DNA of 64,000 nucleotides from Glandiceps talaboti. Its lineage: Eukaryota > Hemichordata > Enteropneusta > Spengelidae. The notes under the pieces are model-generated. The model did no database searches. It was not told the DNA's origin and saw nothing but the letters and a program-made list of their open reading frames with translations. Position numbers and translations under genes: made by a program. The first letter of the stretch is position 1, and each line of letters opens with the position of its first letter. Location: the NCBI RefSeq assembly GCF_964340395.1, contig NC_135550.1, forward strand, positions 3,261,001-3,325,000, in the 5' to 3' direction. Below, in pieces: positions 1 to 12,790 of this stretch.

Positions 1-117
1 TTCTTGGTTGCTGTAATGTGATGTGAGCCTAAAAGATAAGTTTATGGCTGTATAAGAAGAATGCTTCTTGGTTGCTGTAATGTGATGTGAGCCTAAAAGA
101 TAAGTTGATGGCTGTAA
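1..117. repeat. 64-bp tandem duplication
   Basis: Two adjacent near-identical copies of a 64-bp unit start at 1 and 65 with TTCTTGGTTGCTGTAATG. The first copy touches the window edge, so the array may extend to the left. Confidence 0.85.
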
Positions 118-288
118 ATTTATTATTATATTGTATTGCTCATGAAATATTGATATGTTGATTTTGGCATATTTGATATCATACCTGGTATTACCTGTAA
201 GCCATGGGTCAAGGTGAATAACGATGAGAACAATATACTAATAGTCATACATATTATATGATAGCCTGTCTACAAATGTCCATTGCTG

Positions 289-458
289 GATCTGATGCAG
301 CTATCACTGATAGAATGAGTGCTAGCGTGGGATCTGTGATGGAGCTATCACTGATAGAATGAGTGCTAGCGTTGGATCTGTGATGGAGCCATCACTGATA
401 GAATGAGTGCTAGCATTGGATCTGTGATGGAGCTATCACTGATAGAATGAGTGCTACC
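289..458. repeat. 44-bp minisatellite, about 4 copies
   Basis: The word ATCACTGATAGAATGAGTGC recurs at 303, 347, 391 and 435, a period of 44 bp. Each unit except the third contains the small inverted repeat CTATC-ACT-GATAG. Copies differ by single substitutions. Confidence 0.9.
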
Positions 459-2515
459 TTAGTGTTGTCACGGATCCATGGTGATGGAGACTGGGTACTG
501 AATTGACCTTGTTAAATGAGATTCATTGTCACTTTGTCAGTTTTATTAGCCCCATGGGTGAGCAACAGTGCTAAAGTGAGTACAGCAAAGACATCAAACA
601 TGGAGATGTTAAGAGTGATAATGTACCCATTGACCTTAACCACCGATTTCAAGGTCAAAACACCCAAAATGTTCCATGTGCTCATGTATAGCTTTTTAAT
701 GCTTGTATTTTTAAAAATCAAACCTTACACAACTATCAGATACTAATAATGCATATCACTATAGGGACCTTCATGGTAAATAAGAAGTAGGGTCATATTT
801 TGTCATAAAATTTCAAAGTATGAATTAAAAAGTTTAAATGTGAGGGTATGTCTTCAATTAAGACTTGTTTAGAGACAGTTTCTTCTAGGACAGTAAAGAA
901 CAGTAGGAAAAAAATGAGACATGATACTACTTAGCAAATGGAATTAAATCTGAAGTTCATTCCAGAACTGTAATTAATAAACAGAACATTGGGACATACT
1001 GATCCATGGCATATGGAAATAAATCGGTGAAGTGGAACATTTTGATGTCCAAGCAACTGTGTAGGGGAATGTATAATACACAGAGCACTTTGTGGTTGAC
1101 ATGCAGTTGCCTAAGATTTGCAGAGGTGATAAAAGTTACTGCTAAAATCACTTAAAATCACTTCTGTGTAAGACTGATGGGAGAAACATGTAAGTCAGTA
1201 TCATTGAGAGTACTAGTTAGTGGGATGGAACACATTGAATGATTATTGTCCTACAGGAATGAATGCATTGAAGATTTAGACACAGTATTACCATGGCAAT
1301 ATGATAAAAAAATGTCATATTTCATATACATCGTAGAGAATATATTGTTATTACTGTGACAACTACCTTTCCCTGTAAATACATTGTATTGTTTAGAGAA
1401 AAATGTTACTGATATGTTACCCATATGTTGGGATACATTAAGGATGTGGTTCTCTTGTTGCCATGACAACCATGAATTGATTATTTTTTCATTGAAGTTT
1501 TAAATTAAGTAATAGAATTGTCCTGATGTGCAGGTTGTTATCTTAAGTAGGGATGCATCAAAGATGAAACTTCTTTAGTTGCCATGGCAACAGTGCTAAA
1601 ATGGGCATGCAAATACATTAAACATGAAGATTTTGTAAGTGATAAAAGTTTATCTGATGGTATATTGTGTAGACATTCCATCAGAGAGTGACATCAGTGA
1701 CAGCATGGACCTCAGATAAAAAGTGATGGAAAATGAAGGTGGGTTGAATTATATGCCATACGTACATCCAGTCTAGCAATTCAGCATTTGATGATGACAT
1801 GATAGATAATGCTTATTTCCGGACTTGCTGTGTTGTTTTCAAATGTTGATCCCCATAGTGTCATTATCTATCAAATATAGTGACTCAAGCCAGAATCAGA
1901 ACAACAAGAACTAGAGTATGTATTGCAGTCATTTTATTAGTAATAATGGTATCAACCTCCTGGAATATAATATTTATACCATGCACAAGCCAAGTTGAAC
2001 AAAAAATATGGAATATATACTTTGGTCACTCTATGTCATGACAACATGAGTCTATGACAGTGCGTGCCTACATCACTGTTTCTGCTGTGTTTGATATATG
2101 AATCAAAACATTCAAAATTATCATTACTTTCCCCAATTTTTCTTTGATACTACTGGTACATGGTATAATTATGTTATTCTCCAATATTTTTCTTCGTCCA
2201 ACTGAAAAATATGATGTAAGGGTTGTCACTACGAGTCTAGCGACTCTTACTGGCAGAGGTCCCTAGCGTATGTCACTCATATTTTCCTTGGCTGAAGGAA
2301 GAAACGTATCGGAAAATAACATCAAAATATCCTTGTTAAAAAACATTTCAATAAAAATATATAAATGATAAATTCAGTTCAGAATAGTACAGTAGATTGT
2401 CTCAAATAACAGTTTGAGAATTAATGTGTACATACATGTACTCCCAAAATCCCTGTCCTCTACTAAAGATATGGAGAAGTTTATTGAACGATACATGATT
2501 TGTCACATCTTGAAA
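459..2515. other. No gene seen; diverged dispersed repeat pieces
   Basis: No supportable gene. Short open frames here lack codon structure or recognisable similarity. Positions about 541-640 and 1575-1660 are diverged direct copies of one another (shared CAACAGTGCTAAA and TAAACATG-GA words). Two RFX X-box-like palindromes, GTTGCCATGACAAC at 1457 and GTTGCCATGGCAAC at 1578, lie here. Confidence 0.5.
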
Positions 2516-3311
2516 ATTCTATTTACTCCAAAGCAAGGAGATATTTTTATATAATATTTCATTGTTTTCATCAGTTACACCATGTCAGTGATTGTGCAGA
2601 AAGCTAAAAGTTTCTATTTACTCCAAAGCAAGGAGATATTTTTATATAATATTTCATTGTTTTCATCAGTTACACCATGTCAGTGATTGTGCAGAAAGCT
2701 AAAAGTTTCTATTTACTCCAAAGCAAGGAGATATTTTTATATAATATTTCATTGTTTTCATCAGTTACACCATGTCAGTGATTGTGCAGAAAGCTAAAAG
2801 TTTCTATTTACTCCAAAGCAAGGAGATATTTTTATATAATATTTCATTGTTTTCATCAGTTACACCATGTCAGTGATTGTGCAGAAAGCTAAAAGTTTCT
2901 ATTTACTCCAAAGCAAGGAGATATTTTTATATAATATTTCATTGTTTTCATCAGTTACACCATGTCAGTGATTGTGCAGAAAGCTAAAAGTTTCTATTTA
3001 CTCCAAAGCAAGGAGATATTTTTATATAATATTTCATTGTTTTCATCAGTTACACCATGTCAGTGATTGTGCAGAAAGCTAAAAGTTTCTATTTACTCCA
3101 AAGCAAGGAGATATTTTTATATAATATTTCATTGTTTTCATCAGTTACACCATGTCAGTGATTGTGCAGAAAGCTAAAAGTTTCTATTTACTCCAAAGCA
3201 AGGAGATATTTTTATATAATATTTCATTGTTCTCATCAATTACACCATGTCAGTGATTGTGCAGAAAGCTAAAAGTTACACCATGTCAGTGATTGTGCAG
3301 AAAGCTAAAAG
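2516..3311. repeat. 95-bp satellite-like array, 8 full copies plus a partial
   Basis: Units begin at 2516, 2611, 2706, 2801, 2896, 2991, 3086 and 3181 with TTTCTATTTACTCCAAAGCA (the first has a variant edge), followed by a 36-bp partial copy. Units 2 to 7 look identical; the last has two substitutions. Such homogeneity points to recent expansion or gene conversion. 95 is not a multiple of three, and no frame stays open across it. Confidence 0.97.
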
Positions 3312-3477
3312 TTTCTCGTAGAGGACTTAAGTTTGGCAGTGTATGTCAGTATAAATTAATTTCATTGAAATATCACAATTTTGTGGTTTGTGTTTAGTAC
3401 TTTTTCATGTTTCCGTCTAATTTTGCAATTGTGGTGATTTTGATGCCATGGCAACTGATGTTTATGTCTTATTTTTA

Positions 3478-4440
3478 GCTTCGCTGTCAGCAACAGCTGA
3501 GTGGAGCTTAAGGGTTAGGTTAATTCTCCATCATCATCTGTTGTCTGTCCGTCAACCGTTTTAGCACAACTGAACTGAGTATGCAAATACCCTAGCAACC
3601 ATGACCACACCCATAGCAACAGCCAAATGGTCGTGTTTTTCACAAAGATGACAGGGATTAATAGACAATTGAATAAACATTCAAAAATGTATGCAAATTT
3701 GACTAGCAGCAAGACCACGCCCATAGCAACAGGCAAAAAATCACAGATATTGCACAGATAACAGGAATAGAAAGACAAATGAATAAACATTAAAAAATGT
3801 ATGCAAATGTGCCTAGCAACAAGACCACGCTCACAGCAACAGCCAAATAATCACATATATTGCAAAGGTAACGAGGATTAACAGACAAATGAATAAACAT
3901 TCCTAAAATGTATGCAAATATGCCCATCAACAAGACCATGCCCATGGCAACAGCCAAATGATCATGTATATTGCAAAGATAATATCAGGAATTCATACAC
4001 AAGTGAACAAAAATATTAAAAAATGTATGCAAATATATCTAACAACATGACCATGCCCATAGCAACAGCCAAATCATCATGTATATTGCAAAGATAGCAA
4101 CATGGTTGGATAGGCAACTGGATAGTCATTCAGCAAATGAACACCTATTGTTAGCATGGACTAGCATATGGATAACCATTTTTAAAAACTGTACAGTTGT
4201 GCTACAATGCCATTGGCGGTATTTTTGTAAAATGGTGACTAAAATATAAAAGTACAATATTTAACCAACTTTCTGTGTGAAATATGTTCTATAGTGTGTG
4301 TGAGTCATCATGTGAAACCACAAACCACTTTATTACTTTGCTAAAATAAACTGCACAGTGCAAGAGCTGAACAACGGAATCATTTCTACACGTTACAAAA
4401 AAGAACAACAAAAAAAGCGGAGCTATTCTGACTGATATGT
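3478..4440 (+). mobile_element. Family-3 dispersed element, copy A (Helentron/DINE-like, non-autonomous)
   Basis: The head carries a small hairpin (GCTGT at 3483, ACAGC at 3493) followed by a GTCTGTCCGTCAAC word. The core is five ~111-bp units beginning near 3593, 3704, 3814, 3927 and 4040, each with a GACCA(C/T)GCCCATAGCAAC-type word. The tail contains GGTTGGATAGGCAACTGGAT, then a segment shared with copy D (CCAACTTTCTGTGTGAAAT), and ends near GCGGAGCTAT at 4427. No coding capacity is visible. Further copies or fragments lie at 15.8, 24.9, 35.8, 40.0, 50.5 and 62.0 kb. Class assignment is inferred from structure only. Confidence 0.7.
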
Positions 4441-5070
4441 CGTTTCTTTAAAACCCAGTATAACAAATAATAAGTTACCCTACATACGGTGGTTTTCAGG
4501 CAAAACATTTTGTTCAAAACATTATGTTGTCAGGAATTTTATATTTTAGCAAAAACATTTTTAAGCCAACTTTGATTCCATGGAAACAGCTATGATCCTG
4601 TTATAGACAATTTGTGTTACAATGGACATGTTTAACCCATACATGCTAGAAGCAAGGAAATTTTTTCTAAATTTTTTTTTTTTTGCTCATGTTTTATATC
4701 TAATTTTGCAGAAAGTCCATATAATGTGATGATTTTGTTACCATGGCAACTTAATTTTTTTTAACTCAGTATAACAAACTACCTCACTTTGGGTGAGGAA
4801 TATGCAAATAGACCTGATTACTATTAAATTCATTACATTATTTTGTCAGAAAATATTTTATCAAAACAATATTTTAAGCCTCCTGTATATTTACATGGAG
4901 ACAGCTTTCCTATTTTACACAATTTGTATTACATTTTACAAAGTGTTAATTTGGAAAAATAATCTGCATATTATGGTGATTTTCATTACCAAGGCAATGG
5001 ATGTTAGTAAAATATCCTACTTATGTAGAGTTGTTGGTATTCATATAAACTTGATTATTTCTATATAATC
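4441..5070. repeat. Degenerate ~310-bp tandem duplication
   Basis: Two diverged units start at CAGTATAACAAA words near 4459 and 4769. Each continues through a TTTTGTCAGgAA-like stretch, an ACATGGAGACAGCT / CCATGGAAACAGCT word and a run ending at an X-box-like site (GTTACCATGGCAAC at 4737; a decayed one near 4985). The open frame at 4793-5068 spans one decayed unit and has no gene-like features. Confidence 0.55.
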
Positions 5071-5700
5071 ATATTATATAATTATTAACATTATAGTCAG
5101 AACTGCTGCACAGTTAGCCAGGTTCATGTAGAATCAACTTTTTCTGAAACCTTTCATTTTGAAATTGTGTTACCATATATATGTATTCCACATTAAAAAG
5201 CCATCCTATTTCATCACTTGAGTTCTTTGACAGATCTGACTGGTTTGTTAATTGTCCTATTTTCCTCTGAAAAGTTCAAACTGGACAGTTTACATTTGTA
5301 CAGCACTTAGGCCAGAGTATGACAAATTTATAGTTCTAATTGTGTACAGTTCGAGCTTAAAAACTGTACATCATGTTAGAGTTTATAGGGCTGTCCATTT
5401 GGTGGCCAGGCAAGATAATTTATGCAGTACATAGTGCAGTTTTATGATTGAAAAGATGTGTGAGCTGTAGATGAATAAATGATGGTCAGTCTATCATCTA
5501 TTTTTGGACATGTACATTAGGTTCACATAAACAAATTCATCCCAGAACTGAGGATTGTCATTGTCAGGTCATTATCAAGAGTCGTACGTCTTTGAAGGCT
5601 TAGTTTGGTTTTCAGTGGAGCACATGTACACGTTTTATCATTTTAGCCTGCTATCTTGACTTGTACCTTGGTCATTTTTTGTCTGCCCCTATCATGTGTG
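5071..5700. other. No feature seen
   Basis: AT-rich sequence without supportable genes, repeats or motifs apart from short random open frames. Confidence 0.5.
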
Positions 5701-6318
5701 ACACATATCACTATCATGTATTTTGTATGATTGCATCACTATCATGTATGACTGCATCACTATCATGTATGGCTGCATCACTATCATGTATGATTTCATC
5801 ACTATCATGTATGACTGCATCACTATCATGTATTTTGTATGATTGCATCACTATCATGTATGATTGCATCACTATCATGTATGACTGCATCACTATCATG
5901 TATGACTGCATCACTATTATGTATGACTGCATCACTATCATGTATGACACATATCACTATCATGTATGACTGCATCACTATTATGTATGACTGCATCACT
6001 ATCATGTATGACACATATCACTATCATGTATGACTGCATCACTATCATGTATGACACATATCACTATCATGTATGACACATATCACTATCATGTATGACT
6101 GCATCACTATCATGTATGACTGCATCAATAATCATGTATGACTGCATCACTATCATGTATGATTGCATCACTATGTATAATTGCATCACTATCATGTATG
6201 ACTGCATCACTATCATGTATAATTGCATCACTATCATGTATGACTGCATCACTATCATGTATGACTGCATCACTATCATGTATGACTGCATCACTATCAT
6301 GTATGACTGCATCACTGA
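5701..6318. repeat. 21-bp minisatellite, about 29 copies
   Basis: The unit reads ATCACTATCATGTATGACTG plus one base, with frequent TGACTGC/TGATTGC and ACACAT variants and occasional 22-bp or shorter units. Because 21 is a multiple of three, several frames on both strands stay open for 60-118 codons; these are repeat artefacts. The length changes interrupt every frame. Confidence 0.97.
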
Positions 6319-6483
6319 TAGTAAAAGTGTGTATCTGGGTGAAAATTATCATTTATCGTTGAAATTCAGAACCTCAGCTTGTAAGTCAAAACATTTGTTA
6401 TCCTTCTCACAAATTGTCATCTGTAATGTATCCACACTGTTACAAGTATGATATTGTGAATTGAAAGCATCAACATGTACATA

Positions 6484-6764
6484 CAGACCAATCTGATTAA
6501 AATCCAATGTAGTATACACTTTGCGATTTCTTTTTGGCTCTTATGTTTACTGTTGTTTGTTCTTTTGTGATCGCTCATTACGTACATCTGACACAATACC
6601 ATAGGTTTTCCCTGAACCCAATCTCGTACTTATGAGTAGCCAATCAGAATCCGTCTCCAGATGTATGTAATGAGCAATCACAAAAGAAGAAATGACAGTG
6701 AACGTAACAGCCAAAAAGAAATCACGAAGTGTACACTACATCGGATTTTAATCAGATTTGCCAC
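6484..6764. mobile_element. Foldback (inverted-repeat) MITE, same family as 32915-33379
   Basis: The left arm (6484-6590) and right arm (6661-6764) are inverted copies of about 100 bp. The ends read AATCTGATTAAAATCC and, inverted, GGATTTTAATCAGATT. Both arms contain the TTTTTGGCT-GTTTACTG / AACGTAACAGCCAAAAAG pair. The centre holds AGCCAATCAGAATCC. No clear target duplication remains. Superfamily is inferred from the related copy, which has a 10-bp duplication as in Mutator-like elements. Confidence 0.8.
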
Positions 6765-7668
6765 CATGTTATATCTTAATACTGTAACTGACAGACTGAC
6801 ACATCACCATGAGAAACTTAGAAAACATTTATCATTTTGTTTGATTGGAGGTTTTCTTTGCAGGAACCCTGGTTTGTTGTATAATTAATGGGGTGCTTGA
6901 TATTATCAAATTGTGTCTTGCTTTCTTTGACTTCACGCAAAGTGTGGTCTGGATCTCTGTTCAAACAAAACATGTAAACTATACAGTAAGAGTGAAAAAG
7001 GTGTCAGATTGAAATATTGATAACGACACCTCTAAGCCTGCCAGATAATCAGAGTGATTGCTGGCTAGTTATTGTGCACTCAATAAATCAGAACACCTCC
7101 TTTGTGGATTAGTCTGCCCACCTCGGTTTGAACTAACAATTATTTACTTTTAACAGTAAACAAAAGTTATTGATCATCAAAATGATATATGCCTTCACTT
7201 TTGTTGTTGTTGGTCACAAAATCATGATCAGACATGTTTATTTTATAGAGTCATTGCAAAGTTTTTTTTTTCTTGACCATTATAAATATTTGAAAAGAAT
7301 GACTTGAGTTTTGTGAGATAAACATATATAATTGTCCATTTTAGATGGTAGGTGCCCAGGGGCTAGTGGGTGAAAAGTTAGTTCCACGTCACAAAGCTTC
7401 AGTGAAGCAGTCATGCGTTGTCTTCTTTTAGTCATCTTTACATGACATAGACATTGTGCAAGTACCTCTAAAAACAAACCAGCAGTAAAATATTTATGCA
7501 GCTAATAACTTGTTCTTCCGTTGCAGGGTGAGTTGTTGAATATTGAAAACTAAGAATCTGTTATACTAGCTGTGCTGATGACAGGCATTCTTTTCAGGTG
7601 TTATTAAGTTTACACCTACTACTCCAGTTTTAGTTAGCTTTCATAAAAGTCAGAGCAATGCCACTGGG
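6765..7668. other. No feature seen
   Basis: AT-rich, with a short T-run at 7261. The small open frames here show no gene-like properties. Confidence 0.5.
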
Positions 7669-8891
7669 AATTCAGTTGCTATGTTGTAGTTTCCACACTG
7701 TATATCTATTCAAAGTATTCAGTTCCTCTGTTGTAGTTTCCACACTGTATGTCTATTCAAAGTATTCAGTTGCTATGTTGTAGTTTCCACACTGTATATC
7801 TATTCAAGGTATTCAGTTGCTATGTTGTAGTTTCCATACTGCATATCTATTCAAGGTATTCAGTTGCTATGTTGTAGTTTCCATACTGCATATCTATTCA
7901 AGGTATTCAGTTGCTATGTTGTAGTTTCCATACTGCATATCTATTCAAGGTATTCAGTTGCTATGTTGTAGTTTCCATACTGCATATCTATTCAAGGTAT
8001 TCAGTTGCTATGTTGTAGTTTCCATACTGCATATCTATTCAAGGTATTCAGTTGCTATGTTGTAGTTTCCATACTGCATATCTATTCAAGGTATTCAGTT
8101 GCTATGTTGTAGTTTCCATACTGCATATCTATTCAAGGTATTCAGTTGCTATGTTGTAGTTTCCATACTGCATATCTATTCAAGGTATTCAGTTGCTATG
8201 TTGTAGTTTCCATACTGCATATCTATTCAAAGTATTCAGTTGCTATGTTGTAGTTTCCACACTGCATATCTATTCAAAGTATTCAGTTGCTATGTTGTAG
8301 TTTCCATACTGCATATCTATTCAAGGTATTCAGTTGCTATGTTGTAGTTTCCATACTGCATATCTATTCAAGGTATTCAGTTGCTATGTTGTAGTTTCCA
8401 TACTGCATATCTATTCAAGGTATTCAGTTGCTATGTTGTAGTTTCCATACTGCATATCTATTCAAGGTATTCAGTTGCTATGTTGTAGTTCCACAATGCA
8501 TATCTATTCAAAGTATTCAGTTCCTCTGTTGTAGTTTCCACACTGCATGTCTATTCAAAGTATTCAGTTCCTCTGTTGTAGTTTCCACACTGCATGTCTA
8601 TTCAAAGTATTCAGTTGCTATGTTGTAGTTTCCATACTGCATATCTATTCAAAGTATTCAGTTGCTATGTTGTAGTTTCCATACTGCATATCTATTCAAG
8701 GTATTCAGTTGCTATGTTGTAGTTTCCATACTGCATATCTATTCAAGGTATTCAGTTGCTATGTTGTAGTTTCCATACTGCATATCTATTCAAAGTATTC
8801 AGTTGCTATGTTGTAGTTTCCACACTGCATATCTATTCAAGGTATTCAGTTGCTATGTTGTAGTTCCACAATGCATATCTATTCAAGGTAT
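7669..8891. repeat. 47-bp minisatellite, about 26 copies
   Basis: The unit begins TATTCAGTTGCTATGTTGTA and ends CATATCTATTCAAGG. Variants (CCTCTGTTG for GCTATGTTG, CACACTG for CATACTG, CAAAG for CAAGG) cluster at both ends, and the middle (about 7800-8470) is the most homogeneous. 47 is not a multiple of three, so the single 66-codon open frame across it is fortuitous. Confidence 0.97.
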
Positions 8892-9685
8892 TTGTATCTT
8901 CTGTGTAACCATAGAATCTTTTTTCTGTCATTTAATAAAAGCTGATAGTTCTTCTTGATATTATCATTATAAGCTGACCTACAGGCACTGCATTGGTGTT
9001 AGATTTGACATTTGCCTTTCTCGCATTAAGTGACAAAAACCAAAACGTGAAATCTATACTGAGATGGCCAGCAAAACTTGACAAGGTTGTTTTCATTCAG
9101 TATTTGCTCTTCATGTAAATCCAGTTTTTTGCTGAGAATTATTTCAGTTGCCTATAGAACTTGATAAACAAACATAAAATATGTACATAGCTAAGAGAAA
9201 TTTGACACTAAAACACTGGGATTAACATTAGATCACTTTCAGTAGCAAAGATGACCTCGCTTTTATAAGTGACTTTAATAATTTATAACAGTATTAGTTT
9301 ACATGTCGTTGGAACATATGGAAAGTGAGCTTTGTTGTGAACTAACTTCACACTCAATGACTCATTTGTATCAGGTCTAGTCTTATGAAATATTAACAAT
9401 ATAAGGTTCAATGGCAATCATACCTCCCTTATAAATATTCATACTTATTTTAGAAGAAATATGTTGTCCTCCAAGGAATCTTTTTTGAATTTTGTTGATT
9501 AATTTTTAACATTCCCAATAAGATAATTAGTAAACATAAAATTTCCCAAGGTAAATTCCCAATGATAATCATATTAACATAAAATACACAAGTGGTAAAC
9601 TTTTGTCCCCAAGGTACATTTTACCTTTAGAATTATGTAATATTTAGAGTACAAAGATTAGAGCCGTTCCATGACCAATGTGCAT
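8892..9685. other. No feature seen
   Basis: AT-rich sequence between two minisatellites; no supportable gene. Confidence 0.5.
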
Positions 9686-12600
9686 ACAGTCTCTGTACTA
9701 GTGATTACATTCTCTGTACTAGTGATTACATTCTCTGTACTAGTGATTACAGTCTCTGTACTAGTGATTACAGTCTCTGTACTAGTGATTACAGTCTCTG
9801 TACTAGTGATTACATTCTCTGTACTAGTGATTACAGTCTCTGTACTAGTGATTACATTCTCTGTACTAGTGATTACAGTCTCTGTACTAGTGATTACAGT
9901 CTCTGTACTAGTGATTACAGTCTCTGTACTAGTGATTACAGTCTCTGTACTAGTGATTACAGTCTCTGTACTAGTGATTACATTCTCTGTACTAGTGATT
10001 ACAGTCTTTGTACTAGTGATTACAGTCTCTGTACTAGTGATTACAGTCTCTGTACTAGTGATTACATTCTCTGTACTAGTGATTACAGTCTCTGTACTAG
10101 TGATTACAGTCTCTGTACTAGTGATTACAGTCTCTGTACTAGTGATTACAGTCTCTGTACTAGTGATTACAGTCTCTGTACTAGTGATTACAGTCTCTGT
10201 ACTAGTGATTACAGTCTCTGTACTAGTGATTACATTCTCTGTACTAGTGATTACAGTCTCTGTACTAGTGATTACAGTCTCTGTACTAGTGATTACAGTC
10301 TCTGTACTAGTGATTACATTCTCTGTACTAGTGATTACAGTCTCTGTACTAGTGATTACAGTCTCTGTACTAGTGATTACAGTCTCTGTACTAGTGATTA
10401 CAGTCTCTGTACTAGTGATTACAGTCTCTGTACTAGTGATTACAGTCTCTGTACTAGTGATTACAGTCTCTGTACTAGTGATTACATTCTCTGTACTAGT
10501 GATTACAGTCTCTGTACTAGTGATTACATTCTCTGTACTAGTGATTACAGTCTCTGTACTAGTGATTACAGTCTCTGTACTAGTGATTACAGTCTCTGTA
10601 CTAGTGATTACAGTCTCTGTACTAGTGATTAGTCTCTGTACTAGTGATTACAGTCTCTGTACTAGTGATTACAGTCTCTGTACTAGTGATTACAGTCTCT
10701 GTACTAGTGATTACAGTCTCTGTACTAGTGATTACAGTCTCTGTACTAGTGATTACAGTCTCTGTACTAGTGATTACAGTCTCTGTACTAGTGATTACAT
10801 TCTCTGTACTAGTGATTAGTCTTTGTACTAGTGATTACAGTCTCTGTACTAGTGATTACAGTCTCTGTACTAGTGATTACAGTCTCTGTACTAGTGATTA
10901 CAGTCTCTGTACTAGTGATTACAGTCTCTGTACTAGTGATTACAGTCTCTGTACTAGTGATTACAGTCTCTGTACTAGTGATTACAGTCTCTGTACTAGT
11001 GATTACAGTCTCTGTACTAGTGATTACAGTCTCTGTACTAGTGATTACATTCTCTGTACTAGTGATTCCATTCTCTGTACTAGTGATTACAGTCTCTGTA
11101 CTAGTGATTACATTCTCTGTACTAGTGATTACAGTCTCTGTACTAGTGATTACAGTCTCTGTACTAGTGATTACAGTCTCTGTACTAGTGATTACAGTCT
11201 CTGTACTAGTGATTACAGTCTCTGTACTAGTGATTACAGTCTCTGTACTAGTGATTACAGTCTCTGTACTAGTGATTACAGTCTCTGTACTAGTGATTAC
11301 AGTCTCTGTACTAGTGATTACATTCTCTGTACTAGTGATTACATTCTCTGTACTAGTGATTACATTCTCTGTACTAGTGATTACAGTCTCTGTACTAGTG
11401 ATTACAGTCTCTGTACTAGTGATTACATTCTCTGTACTAGTGATTACAGTCTCTGTACTAGTGATTACAGTCTCTGTACTAGTGATTACAGTCTATGTAC
11501 TAGTGATTACAGTCTCTGTACTAGTGATTACAGTCTCTGTACTAGTGATTACAGTCTCTGTACTAGTGATTACAGTCTCTGTACTAGTGATTACAGTCTC
11601 TGTACTAGTGATTACAGTCTCTGTACTAGTGATTACATTCTCTGTACTAGTGATTACAGTCTCTGTACTAGTGATTACAGTCCCTGTACTAGTGATTACA
11701 GTCTCTGTACTAGTGATTACATTCTCTGTACTAGTGATTACAGTCTCTGTACTAGTGATTACAGTCTCTGTACTAGTGATTACATTCTCTGTACTAGTGA
11801 TTACATTCTCTGTACTAGTGATTACAGTCTCTGTACTAGTGATTACAGTCTCTGTACTAGTGATTACAGTCTCTGTACTAGTGATTACAGTCTCTGTACT
11901 AGTGATTACAGTCTCTGTACTAGTGATTACAGTCTCTGTACTAGTGATTACAGTCTCTGTACTAGTGATTACAGTCTCTGTACTAGTGATTACATTCTCT
12001 GTACTAGTGATTACAGTCTCTGTACTAGTGATTACAGTCTCTGTACTAGTGATTACAGTCTCTGTACTAGTGATTACATTCTCTGTACTAGTGATTACAT
12101 TCTCTGTACTAGTGATTACAGTCTCTGTACTAGTGATTACAGTCTCTGTACTAGTGATTACAGTCTCTGTACTAGTGATTACATTCTCTGTACTAGTGAT
12201 TACAGTCTCTGTACTAGTGATTACAGTCCCTGTACTAGTGATTACAGTCTCTGTACTAGTGATTACAGTCTCTGTACTAGTGATTACAGTCTCTGTACTA
12301 GTGATTACAGTCTTTGTACTAGTGATTACATCCTCTGTACTAGTGATTACAGTCTCTGTACTAGTGATTACAGTCTCTGTACTAGTGATTACATTCACTG
12401 TACTAGTGATTACAGTCTCTGTACTAGTGATTACAGTCTCTGTACTAGTGATTACAGTCTCTGTACTAGTGATTACATTCTCTGTACTAGTGATTACAGT
12501 CTCTGTACTAGTGATTACAGTCTCTGTACTAGTGATTACAGTCTCTGTACTAGTGATTACAGTCTCTGTACTAGTGATTACAGTCTCTGTACTAGTGATT

Positions 12601-12790
12601 ACAGTCTCTGTACTAGTGATTACAGTCTCTGTACTAGTGATTACAGTCTCTGTACTAGTGATTACAGTCTCTGTACTAGTGATTACAGTCTCTGTACTAG
12701 TGATTACAGTCTCTGTACTAGTGATTATAGTCTCTGTACTAGTGATTACAGTCTCTGTACTAGTGATTACAGTCTCTGTACTAGTGATTC
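9686..12790. repeat. 3.1-kb array of a 21-bp unit, about 148 copies
   Basis: The unit reads TCTCTGTACTAGTGATTACA plus G or T. The main variation is CAG versus CAT at the unit boundary; rare variants (TCTTTG, TCCCTG, TCTATG) mark single copies. Two units are 2 bp short, near 10630 and 10818 (GATTAGTCT). Because 21 is three times seven, open frames of 382, 723 and 666 codons on plus and 469 on minus run through it, but the 2-bp deletions shift the frame and no single frame is conserved. The array is not coding. Each unit contains CTGTA and TACAG as inverted pentamers with an 8-nt spacer. Confidence 0.98.

Noticed and set aside
5661-6451. Overlapping Cys/Met/Ser-rich frames on both strands
   Set aside because: Artefacts of the 21-bp ATCACTATCATG array.
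9686-12790. CRISPR-like array
   Set aside because: Units are directly adjacent without unique spacers, there are no cas genes, and the context is eukaryotic.
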